Shown here in pieces: positions 27,407 to 36,304 of a stretch of 64,000 nt of DNA (position 1 is its first letter; every line of letters starts with the position of its first letter). Under the pieces are notes generated by a model. The model had not been told where the DNA came from, ran no database searches, and saw only the letters and a list, made by a program, of their open reading frames with translations. The position numbers were made by a program, and so were the translations under genes. Source of the stretch: Nonlabens arenilitoris (GTDB lineage Bacteria; Bacteroidota; Bacteroidia; Flavobacteriales; Flavobacteriaceae); assembly GCF_002954765.1 (NCBI RefSeq), contig NZ_MTPW01000001.1, forward strand, positions 1,563,501 to 1,627,500, read 5' to 3'.

Positions 27407-28678
27407 TTAAAACTTAATACCAACTCCTATGCGTAACACGTTTCGTTTTCCATTTGTAAAACCTAGGAAGTCACTACCTATTTGTTCTGACAGACCTATT
27501 CCATATCGCGCCTCAATAAAGAAATCCTTTGGTAAATCATATTGTAAACCAAAATCTACGCCTAAACCTACGTTTCTTGTGACACTTGTTGTTTCATTGG
27601 TCACAAGTTGAGCTTTAGGTCCACCAAAAGCCCAAAAGTTATTTCCAACTTTTCTTTTAAATAATACAGGGATCTCTAAGAATAAAAATTCATCTGTAAA
27701 TGAAAAGGTAGCTTCGTTTTGAAGATTCCAGTTTTCACTGATTCTAGTATCAATGAATAAACCACCATAAAGCTCTGTGCCAGCGTAACCACTATCTGCT
27801 CCAGATAGCTCATCTATCCCAGTAACATTTGAAAAGTTCACACCCATTTTATAACCGAATCTACTGCTGCCTATATTTTCATTGCGTTCTTTCTTCTCTT
27901 TAATGATTTTTTCTTTCTTTTCTTTTTTATCGGGATTTCCATTTCCAAATGGGAAAAAAGCTAAAGACACACCAGCTTGATGACCGTCAAATTCATACTC
28001 GCCATTTTGAGACTCGCCATTAATCTCATTTACATAGGTATACTCACCGAAATATTGTGGTGTAAAGGAATGGCTGTAAAAAGCTTGAGCTCTCACTGGA
28101 AGTGCTCCAAGTTTAAAATTGTAATTTAAGCCTAATAATAATGAAGGTCTCAATATTCTATTGCGCTCCGTATATTCATAACTTATGCTTTCTCCATCAT
28201 TCCCTATTGTTAAACTTGAAAACCCAACATCATTGAAGGACCTAAAATTGATTTGTGGTGCAATGGCAATCCCTAAACTGTTTTTATCATTACCTAATAA
28301 TTCATATTGGAAGGGAGCAGATATTATAAGATCAATATAGGAATTTGAAGAACTTTTAAGACCAAATGAGCTATCTAGTCCACTGTCGGAATTGATATAG
28401 GTCTCAGTTATTGATCTTATCCAGTCAATCTCAGCACTCGGAGATAATGTCCATTTCTCAGAAAGATTAAAATCGTAACCTAATCCTAGCCTGAAAGTGG
28501 CATTGGTAGGTACGTAGAATTCGTAACCTGTTACATTTAAATCTGATGAATAACTAAAGTTATCTGCATAACCTACTTTGACATGTAGGTTTTGATACCA
28601 ATGAGAATTGTTTTCTTGAGCAGATAAAAATCCAACGCTTAATAAAGCGATGATTAAATTGAGTTTTAAGGACTTCAT
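27407..28678 (-). CDS. Tandem outer-membrane beta-barrel protein (PorT-like second half)
   Basis: A 423-residue exported protein with signal peptide 1-20 (MKSLKLNLIIALLSVGFLSA). Residues about 25-250 form an amphipathic strand array ending GVSLAFFPF, a barrel-type terminal phenylalanine. A highly basic linker at about 251-273 (KKEKKEKIIKEKKER) follows. Residues about 274-423 form a second array, typical of the PorT/outer-membrane beta-barrel family, ending RIGVGIKF. No function is known. Confidence 0.75.
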   Translation of the reverse strand: MKSLKLNLIIALLSVGFLSAQENNSHWYQNLHVKVGYADNFSYSSDLNVTGYEFYVPTNATFRLGLGYDFNLSEKWTLSPSAEIDWIRSITETYINSDSGLDSSFGLKSSSNSYIDLIISAPFQYELLGNDKNSLGIAIAPQINFRSFNDVGFSSLTIGNDGESISYEYTERNRILRPSLLLGLNYNFKLGALPVRAQAFYSHSFTPQYFGEYTYVNEINGESQNGEYEFDGHQAGVSLAFFPFGNGNPDKKEKKEKIIKEKKERNENIGSSRFGYKMGVNFSNVTGIDELSGADSGYAGTELYGGLFIDTRISENWNLQNEATFSFTDEFLFLEIPVLFKRKVGNNFWAFGGPKAQLVTNETTSVTRNVGLGVDFGLQYDLPKDFFIEARYGIGLSEQIGSDFLGFTNGKRNVLRIGVGIKF

Positions 28679-28765
28679 AAAAGTTGATTAGTGTAATAGC
28701 CCTAACTTTATTTCATTCCGATTGTTATTATACCTGAATATAATTAACAAAAATTTAACACGAAG

Positions 28766-31105
28766 TTACTTAAATCTCAAACTCAACTTCACATCATTGC
28801 CATCCTCATCAACTGCGGTAATGACATGTAAGCCAGCACTGGCACTTAGCGCTATTTCATGAAATTCTTTTGTACTGGTGATGTAGTCTTCATCGAGATA
28901 CCAATAGACTGTCGTATTAGGAATTTTGTGGGCTAGTTCAAAAACCGTTTCATTCACTTTACCTTCTACATTTTTAGTGAGTGTAATGGTAGTTCGAGCA
29001 TTAGGCCTTATAAAAGTCATGGCTTTTTCTACAGGTGATTCACAATCTGCTCGATAGGGTGGAAGTGGTTCATAATCGGGATATGTTCTACGGTAGTACC
29101 AGGCCATTACTGGTGGTAGGGTGAAATAAGATTTTGCAACCATGTTAGAAACTGGTTCACAGTCTGCATTTACCTGATAGGATTGTGCAGCGTCTAGCTG
29201 TATTATTTTGTGATAGGGACAAGAGTCATAGCGTTCTCCTACGGCTGGAATCCATTGTTTCTCGATCTCACATTCAGGTGTGGCGAGATAACCTGATTTT
29301 TTACAGATATCTATTTCAACCATATCATCATACGGTGGTGCAAACCATTCTTGTTGAGGTAGTCTATTGAACAAATCAAAAAGCACTGGTGCAGCACTTT
29401 TGATTCCAGTCATTTCAGCGCGTCCTTCACCATCGGCATTTCCAGTCCATACGCCTATGACATATCGTGGTGTGACGCCTATCGCCCAGGCATCTCGATT
29501 TCCATAGCTGGTTCCTGTTTTCCATGCCATATTATGGTTGGGATTAAAAAAGTGCCATATCTCCTCACCTTCGGGTCGGTTGACATTTTTCATAGCCTCA
29601 AAAGTGTGGTAAATACTTCCTGCACCATAGATATGAGGTGTTGTTTTTAAGTCCGCTTTCGCGAAAGCGTCTCCATCATCAGCCACATAGTGTAAACCAT
29701 CCATGACGTTGTGATTATACTCACTACTCGTTTGAGTGTAGTCTTTTAAAATAGTAGCCATAGATAGATAAGCACGACTCATGTCCCATAAACTGCTTTC
29801 GCCACCACCTATAATCAAGCTCAATCCATAAGTTCCCGCACCACGATTGATGTGTGATTGACCTAAATCTTGCAATTTGTCATAGAATCGAGTAACACCA
29901 TGATCGCGTAGCATGCGCACAGCAGGTACATTGAGTGATCGCGATAAGGCTTGTGAAGCCGGAACGGCACCACTGTAAGTCTTATCAAAATTTTGCGTGT
30001 TATAACCATTGATAACCGTAGGGATATCTTTTATTAAGCTATGTGGAAGTAGCTCACCATTATCGAGCATGGTCGCATATAAAAACGGTTTGAGGACACT
30101 ACCAGTACTACGTGGAGCGGTAATAATGTCCACGTCTTTCTGGTGTTCTCTGGTAGTAGGAGCATTTCCCACATAAGCAGATACCGATTGGTTTTCAATG
30201 TCCAGAACTAACATGGCGAGGTTGTTAATACCGTTTTGCTTCAGGATATGATGATGATTTTGTACGATGCGATTGACCGTTTCTTGCATTTGATAATCAA
30301 TTGTGGTTCTGATTTTTTGAGTGCCGTATTGCTTATTTGCTCTATTCAATAAATGTGGAGCCAGTTGCGGTACTCTAAAATCTCGAGTAGGAACAGATTC
30401 TGATATGGCGAGTTCATAATCCATATCATCTATAATTTTTTCTTGCTTTAATTTTAGCAGTAACGCATCCCTTTTTTCTCTAAGTTTACTTTCTCGTTTA
30501 CCAGGATAAATTAATCCAGGAGCATTGGGCAATACTGCTAACGTAGCACTTTCTGCCCAACTGAGCTCGTGTGGTTTTCTTCCAAAATACCGCCACGACG
30601 CCATATCGAGTCCTATCACATTACCACCATAAGGTGCATGAGAAGCGTAGAGTTCTAAAATTTCTTCCTTGGAAAGTCTCAACTCTAGCCTTGTCGCCCA
30701 AATAAGTTCTATGAATTTCTCATAGTATTTTCGATCCTGTTTTCGCGCAAGCCGAATCACCTGCTGGGTAATGGTACTACCACCGCGAACTACTTTGCCA
30801 GCGCTTATATTTTCTTTAAAGGCTTTGGCTATAGAGACCGGATTAAATCCAGGATGACTATAAAAATGAGCGTCTTCAAACTGCAACAAGCATTTTTTAT
30901 ATTTATAGGGAACGCTATCTACCGCAGGAAATCGCCACTGGTCATCTCGAGCAATATGTGCATCAAGCAAACGACCATCCCTACTTTCTATAACCGTCGA
31001 GTACGGAACATCAAATAATTGCTCTGGCAAACAGAAGGCATACCAAACGAGCAGTATGAAAGTGATGCTTAATTTGATTTTATGTTTGAACAAGAATTTT
31101 TTCAC
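28766..31105 (-). CDS. pbpC: Penicillin-binding protein 1C
   Basis: A 779-residue bifunctional peptidoglycan glycosyltransferase-transpeptidase anchored by one N-terminal membrane segment (about 10-28). The GT51 domain shows FEDAHFYSHPGFNP and RGGSTITQQ. The transpeptidase has the active Ser in STGSVLKPF, SRSLNVPA as the SxN motif and WKTGTSYGNRDAW as the KTG motif. A PBP1C C-terminal domain occupies about 690-779. The alpha-2-macroglobulin gene often paired with pbpC is not adjacent. The palindrome at 29654-29669 encodes AFAKA. Confidence 0.94.
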   Translation of the reverse strand: MKKFLFKHKIKLSITFILLVWYAFCLPEQLFDVPYSTVIESRDGRLLDAHIARDDQWRFPAVDSVPYKYKKCLLQFEDAHFYSHPGFNPVSIAKAFKENISAGKVVRGGSTITQQVIRLARKQDRKYYEKFIELIWATRLELRLSKEEILELYASHAPYGGNVIGLDMASWRYFGRKPHELSWAESATLAVLPNAPGLIYPGKRESKLREKRDALLLKLKQEKIIDDMDYELAISESVPTRDFRVPQLAPHLLNRANKQYGTQKIRTTIDYQMQETVNRIVQNHHHILKQNGINNLAMLVLDIENQSVSAYVGNAPTTREHQKDVDIITAPRSTGSVLKPFLYATMLDNGELLPHSLIKDIPTVINGYNTQNFDKTYSGAVPASQALSRSLNVPAVRMLRDHGVTRFYDKLQDLGQSHINRGAGTYGLSLIIGGGESSLWDMSRAYLSMATILKDYTQTSSEYNHNVMDGLHYVADDGDAFAKADLKTTPHIYGAGSIYHTFEAMKNVNRPEGEEIWHFFNPNHNMAWKTGTSYGNRDAWAIGVTPRYVIGVWTGNADGEGRAEMTGIKSAAPVLFDLFNRLPQQEWFAPPYDDMVEIDICKKSGYLATPECEIEKQWIPAVGERYDSCPYHKIIQLDAAQSYQVNADCEPVSNMVAKSYFTLPPVMAWYYRRTYPDYEPLPPYRADCESPVEKAMTFIRPNARTTITLTKNVEGKVNETVFELAHKIPNTTVYWYLDEDYITSTKEFHEIALSASAGLHVITAVDEDGNDVKLSLRFK
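29654..29669. repeat. Dispersed palindrome copy 8, inside pbpC
   Basis: CGCTTTCGCGAAAGCG, translated AFAKA within DGDAFAKADLKT. Confidence 0.95.
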
Positions 31106-31164
31106 TGTTGAAAGCTAAGGAATAGTTTGATAAATAAGTTGATCGCTCTTTATCAATTTGAAAT

Positions 31165-31192
31165 TGTCATTCTGAATTTATTTCAGAATCTG
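31165..31192. repeat. REP-like hairpin element (GTCATTCTGAA...TTCAGAATCT)
   Basis: Arms ATTCTGAA (31169-31176) and TTCAGAAT (31182-31189) enclose a 5-base loop. Elements of this kind are, from memory, frequent between genes in Bacteroidota. Confidence 0.6.
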
Positions 31193-31236
31193 CCCGTGAT
31201 CGAAATCGATGATGGTTTTATCAAAATATTTGTAAA

Positions 31237-31270
31237 GTTTCCGTTCCCCAGCCATAAAGAGTGCGGAAAC
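31237..31270. repeat. Inverted repeat GTTTCCG...CGGAAAC
   Basis: Seven-base perfect arms (31237-31243 with 31264-31270) with a 20-base loop, between the two REP-like elements upstream of pbpC. Confidence 0.4.
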
Positions 31271-31295
31271 CGATAGCTTTAATACTTTTTAACCT

Positions 31296-31330
31296 GTCAT
31301 TGCGAGTAGCGACAGCAACGAAGCAATCTG
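31296..31330. repeat. REP-like element (GTCATTGCGAG...AACGAAGCAATCT)
   Basis: ATTGC (31299-31303) pairs with GCAAT (31323-31327). The wording GTCATTGCGAG...CGAAGCAATCT is, from memory, a widely scattered intergenic repeat in Bacteroidota. It lies downstream of the epimerase gene. Confidence 0.6.
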
Positions 31331-31345
31331 CAATTGATGGAAAGC

Positions 31346-32119
31346 CTAACGGTATAAGGACTCAATCCTTTTCCCAACCGACTTCTTACTTTCATCAAAA
31401 TCAGGTGATTCGATATCAAATTCTAGGGCTTTTTGACAATAGTAAGTTTTTCTAGATTCATGTGGTTCGCTAATTGCGTGAACTATAGAAGTTTTTAATT
31501 CTTGAGTTATGAGCTTCTTTACTATATCAATTACATGTTGTCTATGAACAAGGTTTATGGGTGCAGCTGGATTTGAAACGCCCTTACGACCAGCGAGCAT
31601 TTTTATAGGATGCCTATCGTCGCCTATTAAACCACATGGTCTTAAAATAGTCGTGTTGGCAAAGAAGTCTTGAACTAGCAACTCTGCTGCATAGATTTTT
31701 TTGCCATTACTACTCGTGCTGTTAGGTCTGCTGTTTTCATCATAAACTGGAATGTCTTGCACATCTTCAAAGACAGAAGTGCTCGACACAAAAATGACCT
31801 GTTCAACAGTTGCCGTATTTACAAATGTCATGAGCAATTTCATGCGCTGGGCAAAATCACTTTCTGGATTTTTACGCAATCCAGGTGGAATGTTGATGAA
31901 TAGCACATCTATATTTCTTAGAAAATCGGCCACATCACCGTAGAGTTTATCTTCTTTTAAATCAAGGATATAACCATCTATTTCAACTTCTTTTAAGTTG
32001 GCTAGTTTATCTTTATGACGTACGGTTCCTTTTACGGGAAATCCTTCTAAAACAAGTTGTTTTCCTAACTCTAGACCGAGCCATCCACAAGCTAAGATAC
32101 CGATTGTTTTCTTATTCAT
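31346..32119 (-). CDS. NAD-dependent epimerase-like protein (YeeZ type)
   Basis: A 257-residue Rossmann protein beginning KKTIGILACGWLGLELGKQL, in which the glycine-rich loop has the CGWLG form typical of YeeZ-like proteins. FVSSTSVFEDVQDIPVYDE holds the active-site Ser region. The product is cytoplasmic and its substrate unknown. The start overlaps the M28 peptidase end by 8 bases, so they are probably one unit. Three repeat-like hairpins lie between its end and pbpC. Confidence 0.8.
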   Translation of the reverse strand: MNKKTIGILACGWLGLELGKQLVLEGFPVKGTVRHKDKLANLKEVEIDGYILDLKEDKLYGDVADFLRNIDVLFINIPPGLRKNPESDFAQRMKLLMTFVNTATVEQVIFVSSTSVFEDVQDIPVYDENSRPNSTSSNGKKIYAAELLVQDFFANTTILRPCGLIGDDRHPIKMLAGRKGVSNPAAPINLVHRQHVIDIVKKLITQELKTSIVHAISEPHESRKTYYCQKALEFDIESPDFDESKKSVGKRIESLYR

Positions 32120-34517
32120 TTGACGGTATTGAATCGGTTACTATGGTAGGTCTATTAAGTGTTACATAGCGTTTTCTTAAAATAGCATCGTTAAGAACAA
32201 ACGGCATACTCATTTGCTCTAATGGTCTAGGTTTTACATCTAGCGCCTTGGTTTTAAGTAAGTCAAATGACGCTGCATAGAACTGAAATTCAGGCTCGAC
32301 ATCAGCTTTAAAAGTAAGTTCTAGTTCTAGTGGTTCATTGTTAGTCACATAGTAGCTCAACATACGATTTCCCCATCGGTTGGGTAGCGCTTTTTTAGAG
32401 ACTTTGGCCTTATAAACTTCTCTACCGTTTACTTTTCCGTCTTCAAATACATAAGTCGTATCGCAAAACACTTCTAGACGCTGGATGACAGATTCACTGT
32501 AGATTTTCATTTTTACTGTTCTTAAATCTGCGTGTAAACTATCAATTAATGTTTCTACCATTACAGGAGCTAATTCTTTATAAGGAGCTGTTGCTGCATA
32601 GCTGAAACCGGTTCCGTATTTTGAATCGATGGTGTTTTTATTAAGCTCGCTGGCTGCTGCTGGCGATTCTCCCAGTTTTGCTTTGGTCCAGTCTGTCAGG
32701 ACTTCGTCGTATGTGGCCCATTGTGCGGTCTGGTCGTCTTGGTTTTGTATGTAGACTAGACTAGTTGATTGTGGTTGTGATGGTGTAAATTCCGCTTTCG
32801 CGAAAGCGTATCCCACACAAACTAACGTTGCTATCAATCCTATGAAGGATAGTAGGTCTTTCCTGCGATAATGCCCAATAATAGGAATCAATAAACCTAT
32901 CAATAGTGTGGTGAGAATAGCGGCTACAAATAAAATCCCCATACCTAGTGCCACTGGAAATGCTTTTACAAAAGGTGTGAAAATGAACAAGGCAGGTAAC
33001 GCGAGAATAACGAGTAAAATGTAACTAGGTCTGCGCTGGTTGATATTGAGCCATACCATAAGCAATCCTGCTATGAGCGGTACTAGAAAGAATCCGGCAC
33101 CTGGTAAAAATACACCTGGTATTAAACCACCATCACCTACAGGGAATGCAATTAATAAACAAACCAGCCATAAAATAAATAATGGTGCGATACTTAAACT
33201 TGCTACATTATCCTTCTTATAATATTTATGATACAAAAAGAAACACAAGGTTGCTGCTGTCATTGCTGCTGCTGCGATAAGCCAGTAACCGTTGTAAGGA
33301 AAGCCATGTTGCTGATCGACATAAAAAGTACCACTTTTAATTCCTACCCAACCATAGTTACTTAATAAATAGCCTATGATCAAACTACCTAAAAACGGGA
33401 CAAATCCTGCCATGATCTGACCAAAAGAAATGCGTCTTTTTTTAATACCATAAACAATGAGTACTACTAATAATAGACCGCTACCTATAATTAAAAATGG
33501 TAACCATTTAAATGGGAAACTTACCATTTTAATGATGGGCATAGGGAAATAAACGTAGTCATCACCTTCAGGAACTTTGAGCTCATCACTAAGGTCGATG
33601 TTTGATAAATGATTCATCAAAGGCATTAAATAGGCACCTTGATGAGCTAGCGTATTACGATCTAAGCGCTCATAATTATCTAATTCTGTATGGTAGTCAT
33701 AATGATCACCTATAAAGGCAAAATTAAGTCCGTTGATATCGCCGTCTTTTCTAAAAACGGTGAGGTCAGTATCATTAGGAATCATTTTATAGATACTATA
33801 GGCGAGCGAATTTGCAACTGGATATTCTACTCCAGCAGCAGAGAATTCCTCGATAATTTTGCGATTTCCACCATTAGTTTCTACAAGCATATAACTAGGT
33901 CCACCGCTGCCGCGAGCTTCAAAATTTAGAACCATCGCAACATCTTGTGCCCATGGATGTTCATTCACAAAAAGTTCTGCACCGTTAAGGCCTAGTTCTT
34001 CGGCATCAGTGATACAGATTATAATGTCATTAATAGGTTGTTTATTTTGAGCAAGAAACGTGCGCACTCCTTCTAAAATGGTAGAGACACCACTAGCAGC
34101 ATCGCTGGCACCTTTACTAGAATGTGGATCACTGTCATAATGACTTAAGACTAATAGGGCTTTGCTATTTTCTTGAGAACCTTTAATACGTGCTAGAATA
34201 TTTTCTGGATTTGCTAGGTTTCCCCATGGATCCATGGTGTAGCCTTTTTGGGTAGTAACTTGCAATCCCATTGCTTGCAGTTGAGTAACAATATAGTCTC
34301 TTACATCATCATGGGCTGCACTACCAACATGGTGAGGCTGTACTGATATGGCTTTAACATGTTCTAGCGCTCTTGCCGTAGACCACTCAGTAGCTGGTAA
34401 ATTATCCTCTACTGCTGCAGATGGTGTCTGACTATAGAATACATACCATATAATAGCAATAATTGTTAGAAACGATAATGCTGATGATAAATGGGATTTA
34501 GGTTTGAAGGATCTCAT
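32112..34517 (-). CDS. M28 family aminopeptidase with C-terminal membrane domain
   Basis: An 801-residue membrane zinc peptidase. One N-terminal membrane helix (about 13-28) precedes the M28 domain (about 45-310), with metal ligands in LSHYDSDPHSSKGASDAASG and ITDAEELGLNG and a later Asp/His pair (NDTDLTV, IGDHYDYHTELDN). About eight hydrophobic helices follow from 335 to 570, then an extracytoplasmic C-terminal domain. The layout resembles ER-type metallopeptidase 1 relatives. Peptide or amino-acid release in the periplasm is likely. The palindrome at 32793-32808 encodes AFAKA. Confidence 0.88.
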   Translation of the reverse strand: MRSFKPKSHLSSALSFLTIIAIIWYVFYSQTPSAAVEDNLPATEWSTARALEHVKAISVQPHHVGSAAHDDVRDYIVTQLQAMGLQVTTQKGYTMDPWGNLANPENILARIKGSQENSKALLVLSHYDSDPHSSKGASDAASGVSTILEGVRTFLAQNKQPINDIIICITDAEELGLNGAELFVNEHPWAQDVAMVLNFEARGSGGPSYMLVETNGGNRKIIEEFSAAGVEYPVANSLAYSIYKMIPNDTDLTVFRKDGDINGLNFAFIGDHYDYHTELDNYERLDRNTLAHQGAYLMPLMNHLSNIDLSDELKVPEGDDYVYFPMPIIKMVSFPFKWLPFLIIGSGLLLVVLIVYGIKKRRISFGQIMAGFVPFLGSLIIGYLLSNYGWVGIKSGTFYVDQQHGFPYNGYWLIAAAAMTAATLCFFLYHKYYKKDNVASLSIAPLFILWLVCLLIAFPVGDGGLIPGVFLPGAGFFLVPLIAGLLMVWLNINQRRPSYILLVILALPALFIFTPFVKAFPVALGMGILFVAAILTTLLIGLLIPIIGHYRRKDLLSFIGLIATLVCVGYAFAKAEFTPSQPQSTSLVYIQNQDDQTAQWATYDEVLTDWTKAKLGESPAAASELNKNTIDSKYGTGFSYAATAPYKELAPVMVETLIDSLHADLRTVKMKIYSESVIQRLEVFCDTTYVFEDGKVNGREVYKAKVSKKALPNRWGNRMLSYYVTNNEPLELELTFKADVEPEFQFYAASFDLLKTKALDVKPRPLEQMSMPFVLNDAILRKRYVTLNRPTIVTDSIPSNE
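32793..32808. repeat. Dispersed palindrome copy 9, inside the M28 peptidase gene
   Basis: CGCTTTCGCGAAAGCG, translated AFAKA within GYAFAKAEFTPS, just after a membrane helix. Confidence 0.95.
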
Positions 34518-34636
34518 TTTTTATAATTTGGTGGTTTGTTGTATCTCACACTTTAAAAAGATAATGGATAAAGATACTTATATGGTTTTCAATTGAATAA
34601 TCGCTGATACTTACTTAATGACGATGGTATAAAAAA

Positions 34637-34993
34637 TCAAGTCTCTCTTTTCACAATTAAAAAGGTGTCATCATCCATAGGTAAGTAACCTTGATCATAA
34701 ACAAAGTAATACACTGTACCTTTCTTTGTGGTGTAAATACTAGTAAATAAGGTGAAGTCAAAACCGTTTGCTAGTAACTTGTTGCGTGTAGTTTTAGTCT
34801 TGTCTTTAGGGTTAAGTTCACTGAGAATCCGCCAGTTTTTACGCAATCTATTGTTAATATTGCGCATAAGTGCATTACTGTCTCTGTTGAGTTTATTGTT
34901 TGCCACGTTACGGCAATAATCACTACAAAAGCGCTTGTCTGCACGACCTCTTATCTCTTCATCGCATTCAGGACATTTTCTTTGAGATGTCAT
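34637..34993 (-). CDS. Small zinc-ribbon protein
   Basis: A 118-residue protein with one N-terminal four-cysteine zinc ribbon (CPECDEEIRGRADKRFCSDYC), resembling the DUF2116-type ribbons, followed by a basic helix (RNINNRLRKNWRILSELN) and a compact C-terminal domain. It has no membrane segment. The ribbon and basic stretch suggest nucleic-acid or protein contact, but function is unknown. Confidence 0.7.
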   Translation of the reverse strand: MTSQRKCPECDEEIRGRADKRFCSDYCRNVANNKLNRDSNALMRNINNRLRKNWRILSELNPKDKTKTTRNKLLANGFDFTLFTSIYTTKKGTVYYFVYDQGYLPMDDDTFLIVKRET

Positions 34994-35142
34994 AAAAATG
35001 GTTTTGTTAAAGGTACTAAATGTTTACAAATGGATAGTATGAGGTAGTTTTATAAGCTTGCAAACAGAGTTACTATCAATATCCTTTATTTTATTATTAT
35101 AATTAGGTAATTATCTAACAGGTTTAACGACTATAAAACTTC

Positions 35143-35150
35143 TATTTTTG
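35143..35150 (+). promoter_or_regulatory. Putative -7 box for hemH
   Basis: TATTTTTG matches TAnnTTTG, 14 bases before the ATG. A TTT triplet 17 bases upstream could be a weak -33. Confidence 0.45.
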
Positions 35151-35164
35151 CACAAAGCAGTACT

Positions 35165-36196
35165 ATGAAAAAAGGAGTTTTAATGGTAAATCTGGGATCG
35201 CCAGATAGTCCTAACCCTAAAGACGTTAAAAAATATCTAGACGAGTTCTTAATGGATGAACGTGTTATAGATCTACCATTTATTTTAAGAGCCATACTAG
35301 TTAAAGGAATTATCTTAAATACACGACCTAAAAAAAGTGCTGAGGCTTATGGTAAAATCTGGTGGGATGAAGGAAGTCCTTTAATTGTGCTATCAGAAAG
35401 GTTACAAGAAAAAATAGACGAGTTTACTAGTGTGCCTATTGCTTTAGGTATGCGCTATGGATCTATGTCTATAGAAAAAGGTCTGAAAGAGTTAAATGAT
35501 AAAGGTGTGGATGAGGTTTTGATAATTCCATTATATCCTCAATTTGCTATGGCCACCACAGAAACTATATTGGTACTTGCCGAGGAATTGCGTCAACAAC
35601 AATTTCCTCATATGTCTTTTACGACTATGCCACCTTTTTATAATCACCCAGATTATATAAGAGTACTGTCTGAATCTATCAAAGAGTCATTAGAAGGAAA
35701 GGATTATGAGCATTTATTGTTCTCATATCACGGTGTTCCTAAAAGACATATCAGAAAAAGCGACATTACAAAAAGCCATTGTAAAATGGATGGTAAATGT
35801 TGTTCAACTCCTTCACCAGCTCATCAATATTGTTATAGCCATCAATGTAAAGAAGTCACTCGATTAGTAGGTGAGTATCTAGGAATGGAGGATGGAACAT
35901 ATTCTACTAGTTTTCAATCGAGGTTAGGTTTTGATCCATGGTTAACACCTTATACAGACCGAACTATTGAAAAAATGGGTCTGGGCGGAACTAAAAAAAT
36001 GGCTATTGTAACTCCAGCTTTTGTAAGTGATTGTCTTGAAACATTAGAAGAAATTGCTATGGAAGGTGAGGAGATTTTTCACGAGGTAAATGGAGAACAA
36101 TTTCACGTTATCCCATGTTTGAACACGAGAGAAGATTGGGTTAAAGTTTTATCGCGATGGATTGATGAATGGGCGATGAGTGAAGCGATTGTGTAG
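35165..36196 (+). CDS. hemH: Ferrochelatase
   Basis: Inserts ferrous iron into the porphyrin at the end of haem synthesis. The 343 residues begin GVLMVNLGSPDSP, the family start. The catalytic His lies in FSYHGVPKRHIRKSD near residue 190. The following segment CKMDGKCCSTPSPAHQYC is cysteine-rich. SFQSRLGFDPWLTPYTD and FVSDCLETLEEI complete the active site. It is separate from the hemD-hemE-hemF run, with its own promoter and terminator. Confidence 0.96.
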   Translation: MKKGVLMVNLGSPDSPNPKDVKKYLDEFLMDERVIDLPFILRAILVKGIILNTRPKKSAEAYGKIWWDEGSPLIVLSERLQEKIDEFTSVPIALGMRYGSMSIEKGLKELNDKGVDEVLIIPLYPQFAMATTETILVLAEELRQQQFPHMSFTTMPPFYNHPDYIRVLSESIKESLEGKDYEHLLFSYHGVPKRHIRKSDITKSHCKMDGKCCSTPSPAHQYCYSHQCKEVTRLVGEYLGMEDGTYSTSFQSRLGFDPWLTPYTDRTIEKMGLGGTKKMAIVTPAFVSDCLETLEEIAMEGEEIFHEVNGEQFHVIPCLNTREDWVKVLSRWIDEWAMSEAIV

Positions 36197-36207
36197 GTAT
36201 TTAATCT

Positions 36208-36223
36208 CGCTTTCGCGAAAGCG
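36208..36223. repeat. Dispersed palindrome copy 10, between hemH and its terminator
   Basis: CGCTTTCGCGAAAGCG lies 12 bases after the hemH stop and before the hairpin at 36252-36286. Confidence 0.95.
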
Positions 36224-36251
36224 TGTCTTACATATTAATTGAAAAATTATT

Positions 36252-36286
36252 AAAAAAAGACCTTTAAAAATAAAGGTCTTTTTTTT
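36252..36286 (+). terminator. Hairpin terminator after hemH
   Basis: A 9-base stem (36258-36266 with 36271-36279) with a 4-base loop and a long T-run. Confidence 0.88.
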
Positions 36287-36304
36287 GCCATACATTTACC
36301 CAAT

